Below are positions 1-7,586 of a stretch of 34,202 nucleotides of DNA, one piece after another. Every line of letters starts with the position of its first letter. Within the stretch, counting starts at the first letter, position 1. A model generated the notes under the pieces. It made no database searches. It saw only the letters and a program-made list of their open reading frames with translations, and was not told where the DNA came from. Location: the NCBI GenBank assembly GCA_900319235.1, contig ONNR01000032.1:1-34202 (forward strand). Reading direction: 5' to 3'. This stretch comes from an uncultured Prevotellaceae bacterium. GTDB taxonomy: Bacteria; Bacteroidota; Bacteroidia; Bacteroidales; UBA3663. Position numbers and translations under genes: made by a program.

Positions 1-4
1 AATA

Positions 5-319
5 ATGTATATTCCCAAAGATAACGACATGCTGTATAGCATGGTAAATATGAAACTTCGCGACCAGTACGATTCGTTGGAAGACTTCTGCGAATGCGAA
101 GACGTAGATCCCGCACGATTGATTGCACGTCTTAATGGTGCTGGTTATGAATATGACGAAGTACATAATAAGTTCACACCCATCCTCGACCCGCTTTTAT
201 CTTCCGACAATTCTGATTCTGGCTATTCTTTTGAATCCTTCGATAACTCCGAATATTCCGATAATTCAGAGTGCTCCGATAACTCAGACAATTCTTCTCT
301 AAAAATATCTCAAAAATGA
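5..319 (+). CDS. DUF4250-like small protein with Ser/Asp/Asn-rich tail
   Basis: The first 60 or so residues look like the DUF4250 family, a small domain of unknown function: an N-terminal MYIPKDNDMLYSMVNMKLRD segment, then a helical stretch and a YEYDEVHNKF ending. The family is normally about 60-65 residues, so the remaining 40 residues are extra. That tail is built from repeated S-D-N-S/E units encoded by a degenerate DNA repeat of about 15 bases (TCCGATAAYTCAGA-like), and it looks disordered. Its stop TGA overlaps the ATG of proA (ATGA), so the two are probably translationally coupled. The ATG is only four bases from the window edge, so a longer N-terminus cannot be excluded, but the start fits the family. 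Function unknown. Confidence 0.8.
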   Translation: MYIPKDNDMLYSMVNMKLRDQYDSLEDFCECEDVDPARLIARLNGAGYEYDEVHNKFTPILDPLLSSDNSDSGYSFESFDNSEYSDNSECSDNSDNSSLKISQK

Positions 320-1575
320 TCGAACATCTTATTGAACAAGCCCGTCGTGCAAGTCTTTCGCTCCTCGAACTCGACGAGAAGCAAATCAACGATGTGCTCA
401 ACAAGCTCGCCGATGCCTTGGAGGCTAACGTCGATGCCATCATCGCTGCCAATGCCAAAGACTTGTCCCGAATGGACCCTGCTGATTACCGCTACGACCG
501 TCTATTGCTCAATGCCAGTCGTATATCAGGTATTGCTTCCGACACCCGCAATGTTGCTTCTCTTCCTTCTCCGTTAAATATTCAGTTAAGTGAGGCTGTT
601 CGTCCCAATGGTATGGTAATTCGTAAGGTTTCTGTGCCTTTCGGCGTGATTGGCGTGATTTACGAAGCCCGTCCAAATGTGACCATCGACGTTTTCAGTC
701 TTTGTTTCAAGGCAGGTAGTGCCGTAATCCTGAAAGGTGGCAAGGAGGCCGCTGATTCCAACGATTGTGAAGTGGCCATCATCCATAAGGTATTACGTGA
801 GGCTGGTCTTCCCGAAGGTCTATGCATTTTGCTTCCAAACGATCATGCCGCTACTGCCGAGTTGCTCAATGCAGTAGGTAAAGTTGACCTCATCATCCCA
901 CGTGGATCGCGTCGTCTGATCGATTTCGTACGCGATACTGCCAAGGTGCCTGTGATTGAAACGGGCGCAGGCGTTTGTCATACCTATATCGACAAGGATG
1001 CCGACACGGCAAAAGCTGCCGCCATCGTCAACAATGGCAAGACACGCCGCATCAGCGTTTGTAACGCGTTGGATTGTGTGGTGGTTCACAAAGACAAGCT
1101 CGCCGAACTCCCGACAATTTGTGCCCCGCTTTGCACCAATCCCGACAAAGCCAAGCAGGTGATCATCTATGCCGACGAACCCGCTTACAAAGCACTTAAA
1201 GGCCATTATCCTGACGAACTCCTTCAGCATGCGCTACCCGAACACTTTGGTTATGAGTTCCAGGCCTACAAGCTTTCCATCAAAACCGTTAATGACCTGG
1301 ATGAAGCCATTCAATTTGTTTCGTCAATGACCAGCAAGCATTCTGAGAGTATTGTAAGTGAAAATAAGCAAGCCCTTGACCGCTATGCCCGTGTCATAGA
1401 CGCAGCCTGTGTTTATCAGAATCTGCCAACTTCGTGGACAGATGGTGCCCAGTTCGGCCTCGGTGCAGAGATTGGTATCTCCACCCAAAAGCTTCACGCA
1501 CGTGGTCCCATGGCTCTTCGCGAAATCACCACCTATAAATATATTATAATAGGTGATGGACAAACTAGATCATAA
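316..1575 (+). CDS. proA: Gamma-glutamyl phosphate reductase
   Basis: This 419-residue protein has the usual length of ProA, which reduces gamma-glutamyl phosphate to glutamate semialdehyde with NADPH in cytosolic proline synthesis. Visible signatures are the nucleotide-binding segment around residues 105-145 (VSVPFGVIGVIYEARPNVT, then ILKGGKEA), LIIPRGS near 192-198, and the catalytic-cysteine region SVCNA with Cys249. The stretch before the cysteine reads GKTRRISVCNA where the family usually has AKTQRPSVCNA, a mild deviation. The start codon overlaps the stop of the DUF4250-like gene. No proB lies in the window; it may be upstream. A strong inverted repeat follows the stop. Confidence 0.96.
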   Translation: MIEHLIEQARRASLSLLELDEKQINDVLNKLADALEANVDAIIAANAKDLSRMDPADYRYDRLLLNASRISGIASDTRNVASLPSPLNIQLSEAVRPNGMVIRKVSVPFGVIGVIYEARPNVTIDVFSLCFKAGSAVILKGGKEAADSNDCEVAIIHKVLREAGLPEGLCILLPNDHAATAELLNAVGKVDLIIPRGSRRLIDFVRDTAKVPVIETGAGVCHTYIDKDADTAKAAAIVNNGKTRRISVCNALDCVVVHKDKLAELPTICAPLCTNPDKAKQVIIYADEPAYKALKGHYPDELLQHALPEHFGYEFQAYKLSIKTVNDLDEAIQFVSSMTSKHSESIVSENKQALDRYARVIDAACVYQNLPTSWTDGAQFGLGAEIGISTQKLHARGPMALREITTYKYIIIGDGQTRS

Positions 1576-1581
1576 TAATCA

Positions 1582-1699
1582 GACCCCCTCTAATCCCCCT
1601 GCTTAGGGGGAAGAACTAAGTAATGCCAAGCATAACCTTTTTTTTAAAAAAAGTACTGACCGGCAAGTCCTCCCCCTAAGCAGGGGGAATGAGGGGGTC
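1582..1699. repeat. Inverted-repeat element (CCCCCT arms) between proA and the DJ-1 gene
   Basis: Arms of about 30 bases at 1582-1611 and 1671-1699 are reverse complements with only a couple of differences; each arm is itself a small hairpin (TCCCCCTAAGCAGGGGGA). The centre contains a T8A7 run, so the element is roughly symmetrical. A single arm of the same family occurs at 24476-24505. It contains no ORF and looks like a MITE- or REP-like dispersed repeat; it could also act as a transcript end for proA. Confidence 0.8.
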
Positions 1700-1715
1700 A
1701 TAATCCCAATATCCT

Positions 1716-2270
1716 ATGAAAACCTACGTAATGTTAGCCCCTGGCTTCGAAATTGCCGAAGCAACCGTACCCATCGACATTATGCGTCGTGCAGGTATTG
1801 ATGTACAAATCGTCAGCATCACTCCATTCAACGATGTGGAAGCATCCAATGGAGTTGTGGTTGTTGCTGATGCGCTACTTGAAGACACCGACCTTTCCGA
1901 TGGCGATCTCATCTTCCTTCCCGGTGGTATGCCTGGTGCAACCAATCTGAGCGACTGCGAACCTCTTCGCGAATCGATTCTTCAGTACAATGCTGCCGGC
2001 AAATGGTTGGCTGCCATCTGTGCTGCACCTTTGGTATATGGACGCTTGGGCCTGCTCAATGGCAAGAATGCAACCTGCTATCCCGGCTTCGAACACGAGC
2101 TTAAAGGCGCCAATTGCCTCAAGAAGACAGTCGTTTGCGACAAGAACTTCATCACTGGCTGTGGTCCAGGCGCTGCTTTTGCCCTTGGACACGCCATCGT
2201 TACAGCCCTAATCAGCAGGGAAAAGGCCGATACCATCCTCCAACAGATGATGTTCCAGGTGTACGATTAA
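1716..2270 (+). CDS. DJ-1/PfpI (ThiJ/YajL) family protein
   Basis: This 184-residue cytosolic protein belongs to the DJ-1 branch of the DJ-1/PfpI superfamily (proposed glyoxalase, deglycase or chaperone activities; the physiological role is debated). The nucleophile elbow AAICAAP places the conserved cysteine at residue 102. The family's conserved acidic residue (Glu18 in human DJ-1) aligns with Glu15 in APGFEIAEA, and the following PIDIMRRAGI closely matches human DJ-1. Length is normal. It lies about 140 bases after proA, separated by the inverted repeat, so it may have its own promoter. The exact substrate cannot be told from sequence. Confidence 0.93.
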   Translation: MKTYVMLAPGFEIAEATVPIDIMRRAGIDVQIVSITPFNDVEASNGVVVVADALLEDTDLSDGDLIFLPGGMPGATNLSDCEPLRESILQYNAAGKWLAAICAAPLVYGRLGLLNGKNATCYPGFEHELKGANCLKKTVVCDKNFITGCGPGAAFALGHAIVTALISREKADTILQQMMFQVYD

Positions 2271-2368
2271 GTCCTGATCCCACGAATTAATACTTCTTAT
2301 TTGCCTACCAAAAATAGCAAATCCATAGTATTTTACCCAAATTTTGACTGACAAAAGCGATTTTTAGT

Positions 2369-2380
2369 GCAAACGTTTGC
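2369..2380. promoter_or_regulatory. PurR/LacI-type operator palindrome
   Basis: GCAAACGTTTGC is a perfect 12-bp palindrome with a central CG, the layout of LacI/PurR-family operators (the E. coli PurR consensus contains this same core). It overlaps the -33 TTTG of the promoter immediately downstream, which is where a repressor would block RNA polymerase. No LacI-family gene is in the window, so the regulator is unknown. Confidence 0.55.
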
Positions 2381-2407
2381 GCATTTCGAAAAAATGCCGT
2401 ATATTTG
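2376..2407 (+). promoter_or_regulatory. Bacteroidetes promoter for the small ORF and TRIC gene
   Basis: A -33 TTTG at 2376-2379, a 20-base spacer and a perfect -7 TATATTTG at 2400-2407 match the Bacteroidetes primary-sigma consensus. Transcription would begin near 2413, giving a leader of about 120 bases before the 31-codon ORF and about 310 bases before the TRIC gene. Confidence 0.75.
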
Positions 2408-2428
2408 CAGCGTCAAAAAGAACAAAAC

Positions 2429-2464
2429 CCCTGGCAAGGTCAAGGTTCAAGACCGGCCGAAAGG
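2429..2464 (+). ncRNA. Possible structured 5' leader
   Basis: Downstream of the promoter a bulged stem can be drawn: CC/GG (2430-2431 with 2463-2464), GGC/GCC (2433-2435 with 2456-2458) and GGTC/GACC (2438-2441 with 2451-2454) closing a nine-base loop. I do not recognise it as a known riboswitch or ribosomal-protein leader. Support is base pairing only. Confidence 0.3.
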
Positions 2465-2532
2465 ATTTAGTAAGTATATGGCTTTTATAAATTGCTTTTG
2501 TTTTTTATATATTAATTTAAGGTATTAGTATT

Positions 2533-2628
2533 ATGGAAAGTATTTTTAAGAACAAGTATTTGCAGATTGCCGCTACTGTGGCTTATTTCACAACTATGTG
2601 CTGCATTGCTTTGGAAGTGCTTCATTAA
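2533..2628 (+). CDS. Putative 31-residue small protein
   Basis: An ATG-initiated ORF of 31 codons lies between the promoter at 2376-2407 and the TRIC gene. The predicted peptide begins MESIFKNKYLQ, has an alanine/aromatic and cysteine-containing hydrophobic middle (IAATVAYFTTMCCIALEVL) and ends in His. It could be a single-pass membrane peptide or an upstream regulatory peptide for the TRIC gene 94 bases downstream. There is no homology evidence, so coding status rests on position, clear start and stop, and composition. Confidence 0.4.
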   Translation: MESIFKNKYLQIAATVAYFTTMCCIALEVLH

Positions 2629-2722
2629 ACACTTACCACTTTTAATTTGATTATTAAATATTTTTGGTTATAACGGTCGTGTGAAGTATTGATTACTTTA
2701 CACGATTTTTTTTCTAAAAACT

Positions 2723-3400
2723 ATGTTCAATCTCACCTTTGTCGATATCATCGACTATCTTGGCACTTTCGCCTTTGCCATTTCCGGTCTTCGGTTGGCA
2801 TCCGAAAAGCAGTTCGACCTCTTCGGCGCCTTCATCGTTGGTCTTGCCACAGCCGTTGGTGGTGGAACTATGCGCGATGTGATGATTGGTGTCAGTCCCT
2901 TCTGGATGACGCAGTGGATCTATCTTTTCATTGTTATGCTGGCCGTGCTCGCCTTTCTATTTCTGCACAAGTTCATCAGTGAGATTGCTCAGACGATCTT
3001 CCTGTTCGACACCATCGGCTTGGGCCTGTTCACTATTGTAGGAATTCAGAAGACCTACGATGCCGGCTTCCCGCTTTATGCCTGCATCATCATGGGTGTT
3101 TGCACGGGTGCTGCAGGCGGTGTGATTCGCGACATTCTCATCAATGAGGTTCCACTTATCTTCCGTCGCGACATTTATGCCATGGCGTGTCTTGTAGGAG
3201 GTTTGTTCTACACAGCCGCCATACGATATGGCGCACCCACGATCATTGCTCAATCGGGATGCGCCTTGGTGGTGATTCTAATCCGTCTGTTTGCCGTCAA
3301 GTACCATTGGCAGCTGCCTCTGCTACACGCATATCGTTTCAATCGATTCAATGCGCAGAAGATGCATACCGGGTTCATTAAAAATAATAACCTCCACTGA
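2723..3400 (+). CDS. TRIC-type cation channel family protein (UPF0126/YicG-like)
   Basis: This 225-residue, strongly hydrophobic inner-membrane protein shows the internal duplication typical of the bacterial TRIC/UPF0126 family. The first half carries GLATAVGGGTMRDVMIG and the second GVCTGAAGGVIRDILINE, each a Gly-rich motif followed by RD, with about seven predicted membrane helices overall. Homologues form trimeric monovalent-cation channels; the role in Bacteroidetes is not settled. The ATG at 2723 gives the expected N-terminus (FVDIIDYLGTFAFAISG). Its last 23 bases overlap the 3' end of the convergent patatin gene, and no terminator separates them. It is probably driven by the operator-bearing promoter upstream. 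Confidence 0.92.
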   Translation: MFNLTFVDIIDYLGTFAFAISGLRLASEKQFDLFGAFIVGLATAVGGGTMRDVMIGVSPFWMTQWIYLFIVMLAVLAFLFLHKFISEIAQTIFLFDTIGLGLFTIVGIQKTYDAGFPLYACIIMGVCTGAAGGVIRDILINEVPLIFRRDIYAMACLVGGLFYTAAIRYGAPTIIAQSGCALVVILIRLFAVKYHWQLPLLHAYRFNRFNAQKMHTGFIKNNNLH

Positions 3401-5486
3401 CGAAGAACTTGAACTTATCCGACACATTGTTCCAATAGACCTTCGCTGTCAATGGACCGATAGGTGTCTTGTAGTTGTAACTGGCTTCAACACCCCAGTT
3501 CAATGCGTCGTGATTGAATGCGTACTTGATGTTGTTGGTATGTGACATCACATCGCCAGCAACCTTAATGTATTGGTTCCTGAAAATCATATACTGAACT
3601 TCTGTGCCAGCTACGCCCAGTCCGTCTTCACCGATCATCTCCTTGTCATACAGGCCGGCCATCGTTCTCTGTTGCCTGAAGTCCATCTCGTTCATGAATC
3701 CGCCCACGAAGTTGAACAATGCAAATGGCTTGTCGGCACTCTCTTCCTTGAATATGGCGCGTACATACAAATGTGGTTGGAGCGTGAATCGACTTGAGAA
3801 TGGAAGAGCTGCCATCCAACGGAAACTAACAATTGGAAGCATCGTCTTGTCCTTATATGTTGCCATATTGTCGGTGATGAAGTCGGCATTCAATATCATC
3901 TGTTGTCCTCGAGTGGGGAAGTTCTGGCTGTTCAACGAATTGATCTCTCCCGAGAAATAATACGAGAAGTGCCGTTCCTTGTATCTGTCACTTGGCAGAT
4001 ATTCAACAAACTTTGGATCAACGAGAATATCCCGATAACCATAACTATTGTACGAAAGGCCGAAGAGGAATTGTATCGAACGCCATTCCTGCGTCAAATA
4101 CAGATTGGCACCATTTTGACGCAATTCGCAGTCCACAGATTTCCTTTTGCCATACAGGTATCTCAAGTCATGGCGCCTGAACTTAAGGCTCATACCCAGT
4201 CGTTGTTTGCCAACGGTTTTCATGCTTATGTCGCCACTAATGTCAAAACGATCTCCCAGACGTGTCTGTAGTTTGAATAAAGTGGCGTGTTTGTGCGAAA
4301 GAACCCAGTTCAACCTTACCTTTACCGATGCAAATTCTGAATTGTCGAAACGTGCACCCAGATTGATTGAACTATACAACGAACCATCATTCACTTTGCT
4401 GAGTGAAGCATCGGGCGAATCCGTCCATGAGGTGCCACCCTTGCCAGCGTTTGCGAAGGAATATTCTCCCACGCGAATGCGCTTGGGTTCTTCCTTAAGA
4501 TTAAGCGACTTGGCCAAAGAGTCAAGCGAAGCCTTCTTCAGTCCTACGTAATACTCTCCACGCTGCATAAGCGTATCGAGTGCCGTGGCACCAAAGGATG
4601 CCGCACTATAACCGGTCACATCGATGGGAATATATACGTCGGAGTCTTCGATATTTTGTTTGTACTGTTCTCGGCTATACAGGTCAATGCAGTTCAAGAG
4701 CATATCGATGGCCGAATTGGTGAGTTGTTCGTTGGTCATATTCACGACAAGATCCACACCAATAACAATGTCTGCACCCAATTCCCTGGCAACATCCACG
4801 GGAAAATTATCTACCACGCCACCATCAACATATACTACCGAATCGATGGTAACAGGCGTGAATGCCGTGGGTATTGCCATTGAAGCACGAATGCAAGTAG
4901 GAAGATTTCCGCTGGTAAACACCTTTTTCTTGCCGTTGATGGCTTCAGTACCTACACAGGCAAAAGGCACGGGCATATCTTCGAAATGTAGCGTATCGGG
5001 GAGGAATCGGGTGATATCCTGGAAGAAATGCATCACGTTGGTGCCACCAAGTATTCCTCCCAATCCTGTTGAAGAAAACTTTCGTGAGGGATCAAGCAGA
5101 TAACGTAGCAGGTAGCTTTCGTTATCCTTCTTCATGCTCAATGTCTTTTCTATTTTGTAGTCGGGATTATCGGTGATGAGTTTTACCCAATCGGTGCCCT
5201 TGATGATCTGCTTCATCGTATCGGGCGAATAGCCTGTGCAATAGAATCCTCCAATGATGGAGCCGATCGATGTGCCTACCACCAGGTCAATGGGGATGCC
5301 GGCATCCTCGATGGCTTTTAAGGCGGCAACATGCGCCACGCCCTTGGCTCCACCGCCCGCCAGAACGACAGCCACCGTGGGTCTGTCATGTTTGGGCAAA
5401 TTGTATTTCTCTATGGCCTTTGCCGGAATGACCTGACCAATGAGGAATACAAACAGCAACAATAACGAAGCAAATCTATATTTCAT
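3378..5486 (-). CDS. Patatin-like phospholipase with outer-membrane beta-barrel
   Basis: This 702-residue protein has a signal peptide (1-24, ending AKA), then a patatin domain at about 36-330 with the oxyanion loop GGGAKG (44-49), the nucleophile elbow GTSIG (Ser73) and the second dyad residue in DGG (Asp221). The C-terminal half, about 350-702, is rich in alternating aromatic strands and ends in Phe, as outer-membrane barrels do. The layout resembles PlpD-type (type Vd) autotransporters and RssA/NTE-like Bacteroidetes proteins, in which the barrel anchors or exports the lipase; the linker is where a POTRA-like segment would be. It follows the alpha/beta hydrolase by 16 bases, so the two are probably co-transcribed. 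Confidence 0.93.
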   Translation of the reverse strand: MKYRFASLLLLFVFLIGQVIPAKAIEKYNLPKHDRPTVAVVLAGGGAKGVAHVAALKAIEDAGIPIDLVVGTSIGSIIGGFYCTGYSPDTMKQIIKGTDWVKLITDNPDYKIEKTLSMKKDNESYLLRYLLDPSRKFSSTGLGGILGGTNVMHFFQDITRFLPDTLHFEDMPVPFACVGTEAINGKKKVFTSGNLPTCIRASMAIPTAFTPVTIDSVVYVDGGVVDNFPVDVARELGADIVIGVDLVVNMTNEQLTNSAIDMLLNCIDLYSREQYKQNIEDSDVYIPIDVTGYSAASFGATALDTLMQRGEYYVGLKKASLDSLAKSLNLKEEPKRIRVGEYSFANAGKGGTSWTDSPDASLSKVNDGSLYSSINLGARFDNSEFASVKVRLNWVLSHKHATLFKLQTRLGDRFDISGDISMKTVGKQRLGMSLKFRRHDLRYLYGKRKSVDCELRQNGANLYLTQEWRSIQFLFGLSYNSYGYRDILVDPKFVEYLPSDRYKERHFSYYFSGEINSLNSQNFPTRGQQMILNADFITDNMATYKDKTMLPIVSFRWMAALPFSSRFTLQPHLYVRAIFKEESADKPFALFNFVGGFMNEMDFRQQRTMAGLYDKEMIGEDGLGVAGTEVQYMIFRNQYIKVAGDVMSHTNNIKYAFNHDALNWGVEASYNYKTPIGPLTAKVYWNNVSDKFKFFVSGGYYF

Positions 5487-5502
5487 ATTTTTCTATTGTT
5501 TT

Positions 5503-6474
5503 TTACTGGATTGCTTCAACTCGATTGATGAATTCTTCGCAGCGCTCGCAATATTCGTCCCAGTTCTCGTGAATCGAACGCGCATGGGCAGCACCGGGCA
5601 CAATCCAAAGCTCCTTGTAGCCGTCCTTTTTTGCCTCATAGCATTTGAACACCATGTCCGTGGGCACAAAGTCATCGGCATCTCCATGGATGAATAGCAT
5701 CGGTTTCTTGCACTTGGCTACCTGTTTCACGGCATCGCTGCCCTTGAAGTCCCAGCCAAATCTGAAAAATGAGAACCAGTCGGCGATATTCAGGATAGGG
5801 AAGGAGGGCATGCCATAATCAGCCTTCAACTGATAGACGAGTTCGTCCCAGGTGGAACTGTATCCGCAATCCTCGATGAAGGCTTTCACACGCAGAGAGT
5901 CAGCAAATTCCTCACCCGAAGTGAACATCGTGATGGCACCGCCCATCGAAAGGCCATGCACCACAATATCCTGCTTTGGCCAAAGCTGGTGCGCCAGCGG
6001 TATCCAGAGATTCTTGATGTCCAGTCGGTCGAGCCACCCGAAACGTATATGGTCGCCATCGCTAAGTCCGTGGTTGAAATGTTCGGGCACGATCACATCT
6101 CGTCCCAGCACCTCATAATGCATATAGAAATATCGCATCATGATGACGGCATTGTCGTCGTAGCCGTGAAGCACGAGCGAGGTGCCGTTCGATAGGCTGT
6201 CGTGACGCAGAATCAGACCGTGACGTTTCGTGCCGTCATCTGCCAGAAGGAAGGTGTCGCGCAGATTGCCTTTTGCCACCAGCGAATCGTGCCATATCTG
6301 CATTTCAGGATATTTGTTATAGACACGGGCATAGCAGCTATCCAACTGATGGCGACGGTCGCTCTCAGGTCTGACGGCTACATTCAACATATAGTGGCCG
6401 AAATACACGGCAATGCCACATATTATAATAATAACAATAATAACTGAACGAAGAAAGTCTTTCATTTTTGTCAA
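5503..6474 (-). CDS. Alpha/beta hydrolase, membrane anchored
   Basis: This 323-residue protein has an N-terminal hydrophobic helix (about residues 9-30, isoleucine-rich) that should anchor it with the catalytic domain on the periplasmic side. The fold is indicated by LVLHGYDDN (strand and oxyanion region), the nucleophile elbow HGLSMGG, the acid-bearing FIHGDADDFVP and the C-terminal histidine segment PGAAHARS. This resembles the BAAT/dienelactone-hydrolase-like hydrolases common in Bacteroidetes; the substrate is unknown. A second ATG three codons in (6465) is an equally good start. It precedes the patatin gene, suggesting a shared role in lipid or ester breakdown. Confidence 0.9.
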   Translation of the reverse strand: MTKMKDFLRSVIIVIIIICGIAVYFGHYMLNVAVRPESDRRHQLDSCYARVYNKYPEMQIWHDSLVAKGNLRDTFLLADDGTKRHGLILRHDSLSNGTSLVLHGYDDNAVIMMRYFYMHYEVLGRDVIVPEHFNHGLSDGDHIRFGWLDRLDIKNLWIPLAHQLWPKQDIVVHGLSMGGAITMFTSGEEFADSLRVKAFIEDCGYSSTWDELVYQLKADYGMPSFPILNIADWFSFFRFGWDFKGSDAVKQVAKCKKPMLFIHGDADDFVPTDMVFKCYEAKKDGYKELWIVPGAAHARSIHENWDEYCERCEEFINRVEAIQ

Positions 6475-6495
6475 TAAGATAAATCATTTTCGCTG

Positions 6496-6503
6496 CAAAT
6501 ATA
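6496..6503 (-). promoter_or_regulatory. Candidate -7 box for the hydrolase-patatin operon
   Basis: On the minus strand TATATTTG is a perfect -7 element 22 bases upstream of the hydrolase ATG. No convincing TTTG occurs at the expected -33 distance, so the call is weaker than the divergent promoter at 6544-6574. Confidence 0.45.
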
Positions 6504-6543
6504 CACATTTTTTGCAAATAAAAAGAATTTTTCCTGAAATATT

Positions 6544-6574
6544 TTTGTTTTTATGGAAATTTATCGTATTTTTG
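6544..6574 (+). promoter_or_regulatory. Bacteroidetes promoter for the NfnA/NfnB-like pair
   Basis: TTTG at 6544-6547, a 19-base spacer and TATTTTTG at 6567-6574 match the consensus. The start codon chosen for the downstream gene (6653) lies about 75 bases beyond; the leader contains the AATTGTTA-type repeat. Confidence 0.7.
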
Positions 6575-6621
6575 CAGCCAAATATGGTTATGTTAAAGGT
6601 TTTTGTACCAACCAAAGAACT

Positions 6622-6652
6622 TTAATTGTTATTCGTTAATTGTTATTTTATA
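6622..6652 (+). repeat. Short AATTGTTA-type direct repeat in leader
   Basis: TTAATTGTTA occurs twice, separated by TTCG, directly before the ATG. The reverse complement of the same family (AACAATTAAC) occurs after the C_GCAxxG_C_C gene (23580-23608) and after the UroD-like gene (25587-25616). Confidence 0.6.
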
Positions 6653-7474
6653 ATGTTTAAGATCGTAAGCAAGAAAATGTTCAGCGAGAAGGTGGCCTGT
6701 TTTGAGGTCGAGGCTCCGCTGATTGCCCAAAGTCGCAAAGCCGGACATTTCGTCATTGTCCGTCTCGATGAGAAAGGCGAAAGAATTCCTCTTACCATTG
6801 CTGATGCTGACACCGAGAAGGGTACCATTACCCTCGTGGTTCAGGCTGTTGGAGCCAGCTCTACCCGTATCAATGCGTTGAATGTGGGTGATGAGTTGGC
6901 CGATGTTGTCGGTCCTCTCGGTCACGCTACCGACATTCAGAAGTATGGCACCGTGATTTGTTGCGGCGGTGGTGTCGGCGTTGCTCCACTTCTTCCCATT
7001 GTGAAGGCTATGCACGAGGCAGGCAACCGTGTCATCGTGGTTTTGGCTGCCCGTACCAAGGATCTCATCATCCTCGAGGACGAGATGCATGCCAACTCCG
7101 ACGAGGTTCTCATCATGACCGACGATGGTTCCTATGGCCAGAAGGGCGTCATCACCGTGGGTGTTGAGCAGGTCATCCAGCGCGAACATGTCGATAAGTG
7201 TGTCTGCATCGGTCCTACAATCATGATGAAGTTTGTTGCTCTGCTCACCAAGAAGTACGAAGTGCCGACCATCGTCAGCCTCAATACCATCATGGTCGAT
7301 GGAACGGGTATGTGCGGTGCTTGTCGTGTCACCGTTGGTGGAAAGACCAAGTTCGTTTGTGTCGATGGTCCCGAGTTCGATGCTGCCGAAGTGAACTTCG
7401 ACGAGATGATGTCGCGTATGCGCGCCTATCGTGCCGAAGAGACTGAGGCAATGAATAACTTAATAAATGGTTAA
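6653..7474 (+). CDS. nfnA: NfnA-like FAD/NAD-binding, [2Fe-2S] oxidoreductase subunit
   Basis: This protein of the ferredoxin-NADP reductase/PyrK-like family (often annotated sulfide/dihydroorotate dehydrogenase-like) has an FAD-binding RIPLTIAD (44-51), the nucleotide-binding CGGGVGVAP (104-112) and a C-terminal [2Fe-2S] segment DGTGMCGAC...FVC with Cys221, 224 and 236. Only three cysteines are present, preceded by Asp216; known NfnA proteins use one Asp and three Cys, so this fits. With the next gene it should form an NADH/ferredoxin/NADPH transhydrogenase-type complex or a related reductase. An in-frame TTG at 6626 lies inside a repeat; ATG 6653 gives the family N-terminus MFKIVSKKMF, hence 273 residues. 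Confidence 0.9.
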   Translation: MFKIVSKKMFSEKVACFEVEAPLIAQSRKAGHFVIVRLDEKGERIPLTIADADTEKGTITLVVQAVGASSTRINALNVGDELADVVGPLGHATDIQKYGTVICCGGGVGVAPLLPIVKAMHEAGNRVIVVLAARTKDLIILEDEMHANSDEVLIMTDDGSYGQKGVITVGVEQVIQREHVDKCVCIGPTIMMKFVALLTKKYEVPTIVSLNTIMVDGTGMCGACRVTVGGKTKFVCVDGPEFDAAEVNFDEMMSRMRAYRAEETEAMNNLING

Positions 7475-7573
7475 GAAAGGTTCGAAATGTTAAGAAAGGT
7501 TCGAATGGTTGTTTGTCCTAACCCATCTTAACCTCTCTTTACCCCTCTTAACCCATCTTAACTTCTCTTAACC
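7468..7573. repeat. Degenerate GGTTAAGA/TCTTAACC inverted repeat array
   Basis: The left part (7468-7512) carries repeated GTTAAGAAAGGTTCGAA units and the right part (7519-7573) repeated CTTAACC/TTTACCCC units, so the two halves are roughly reverse complements around TTGTTTGTCC. It begins inside the stop codon of the NfnA-like gene and ends about 14 bases before the next ATG, so nearly the whole spacer is repeat. Confidence 0.7.
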
Positions 7574-7586
7574 AAAGAATTAGATT

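Noticed and set aside
2429..2464. Known riboswitch or ribosomal-protein leader
   Set aside because: The bulged stem matches no riboswitch consensus that I recognise, so it is listed only as a possible structured leader.
6626..6652. Upstream TTG start for the NfnA-like gene
   Set aside because: The extra codons are a short DNA repeat, and the ATG at 6653 gives the family N-terminus.
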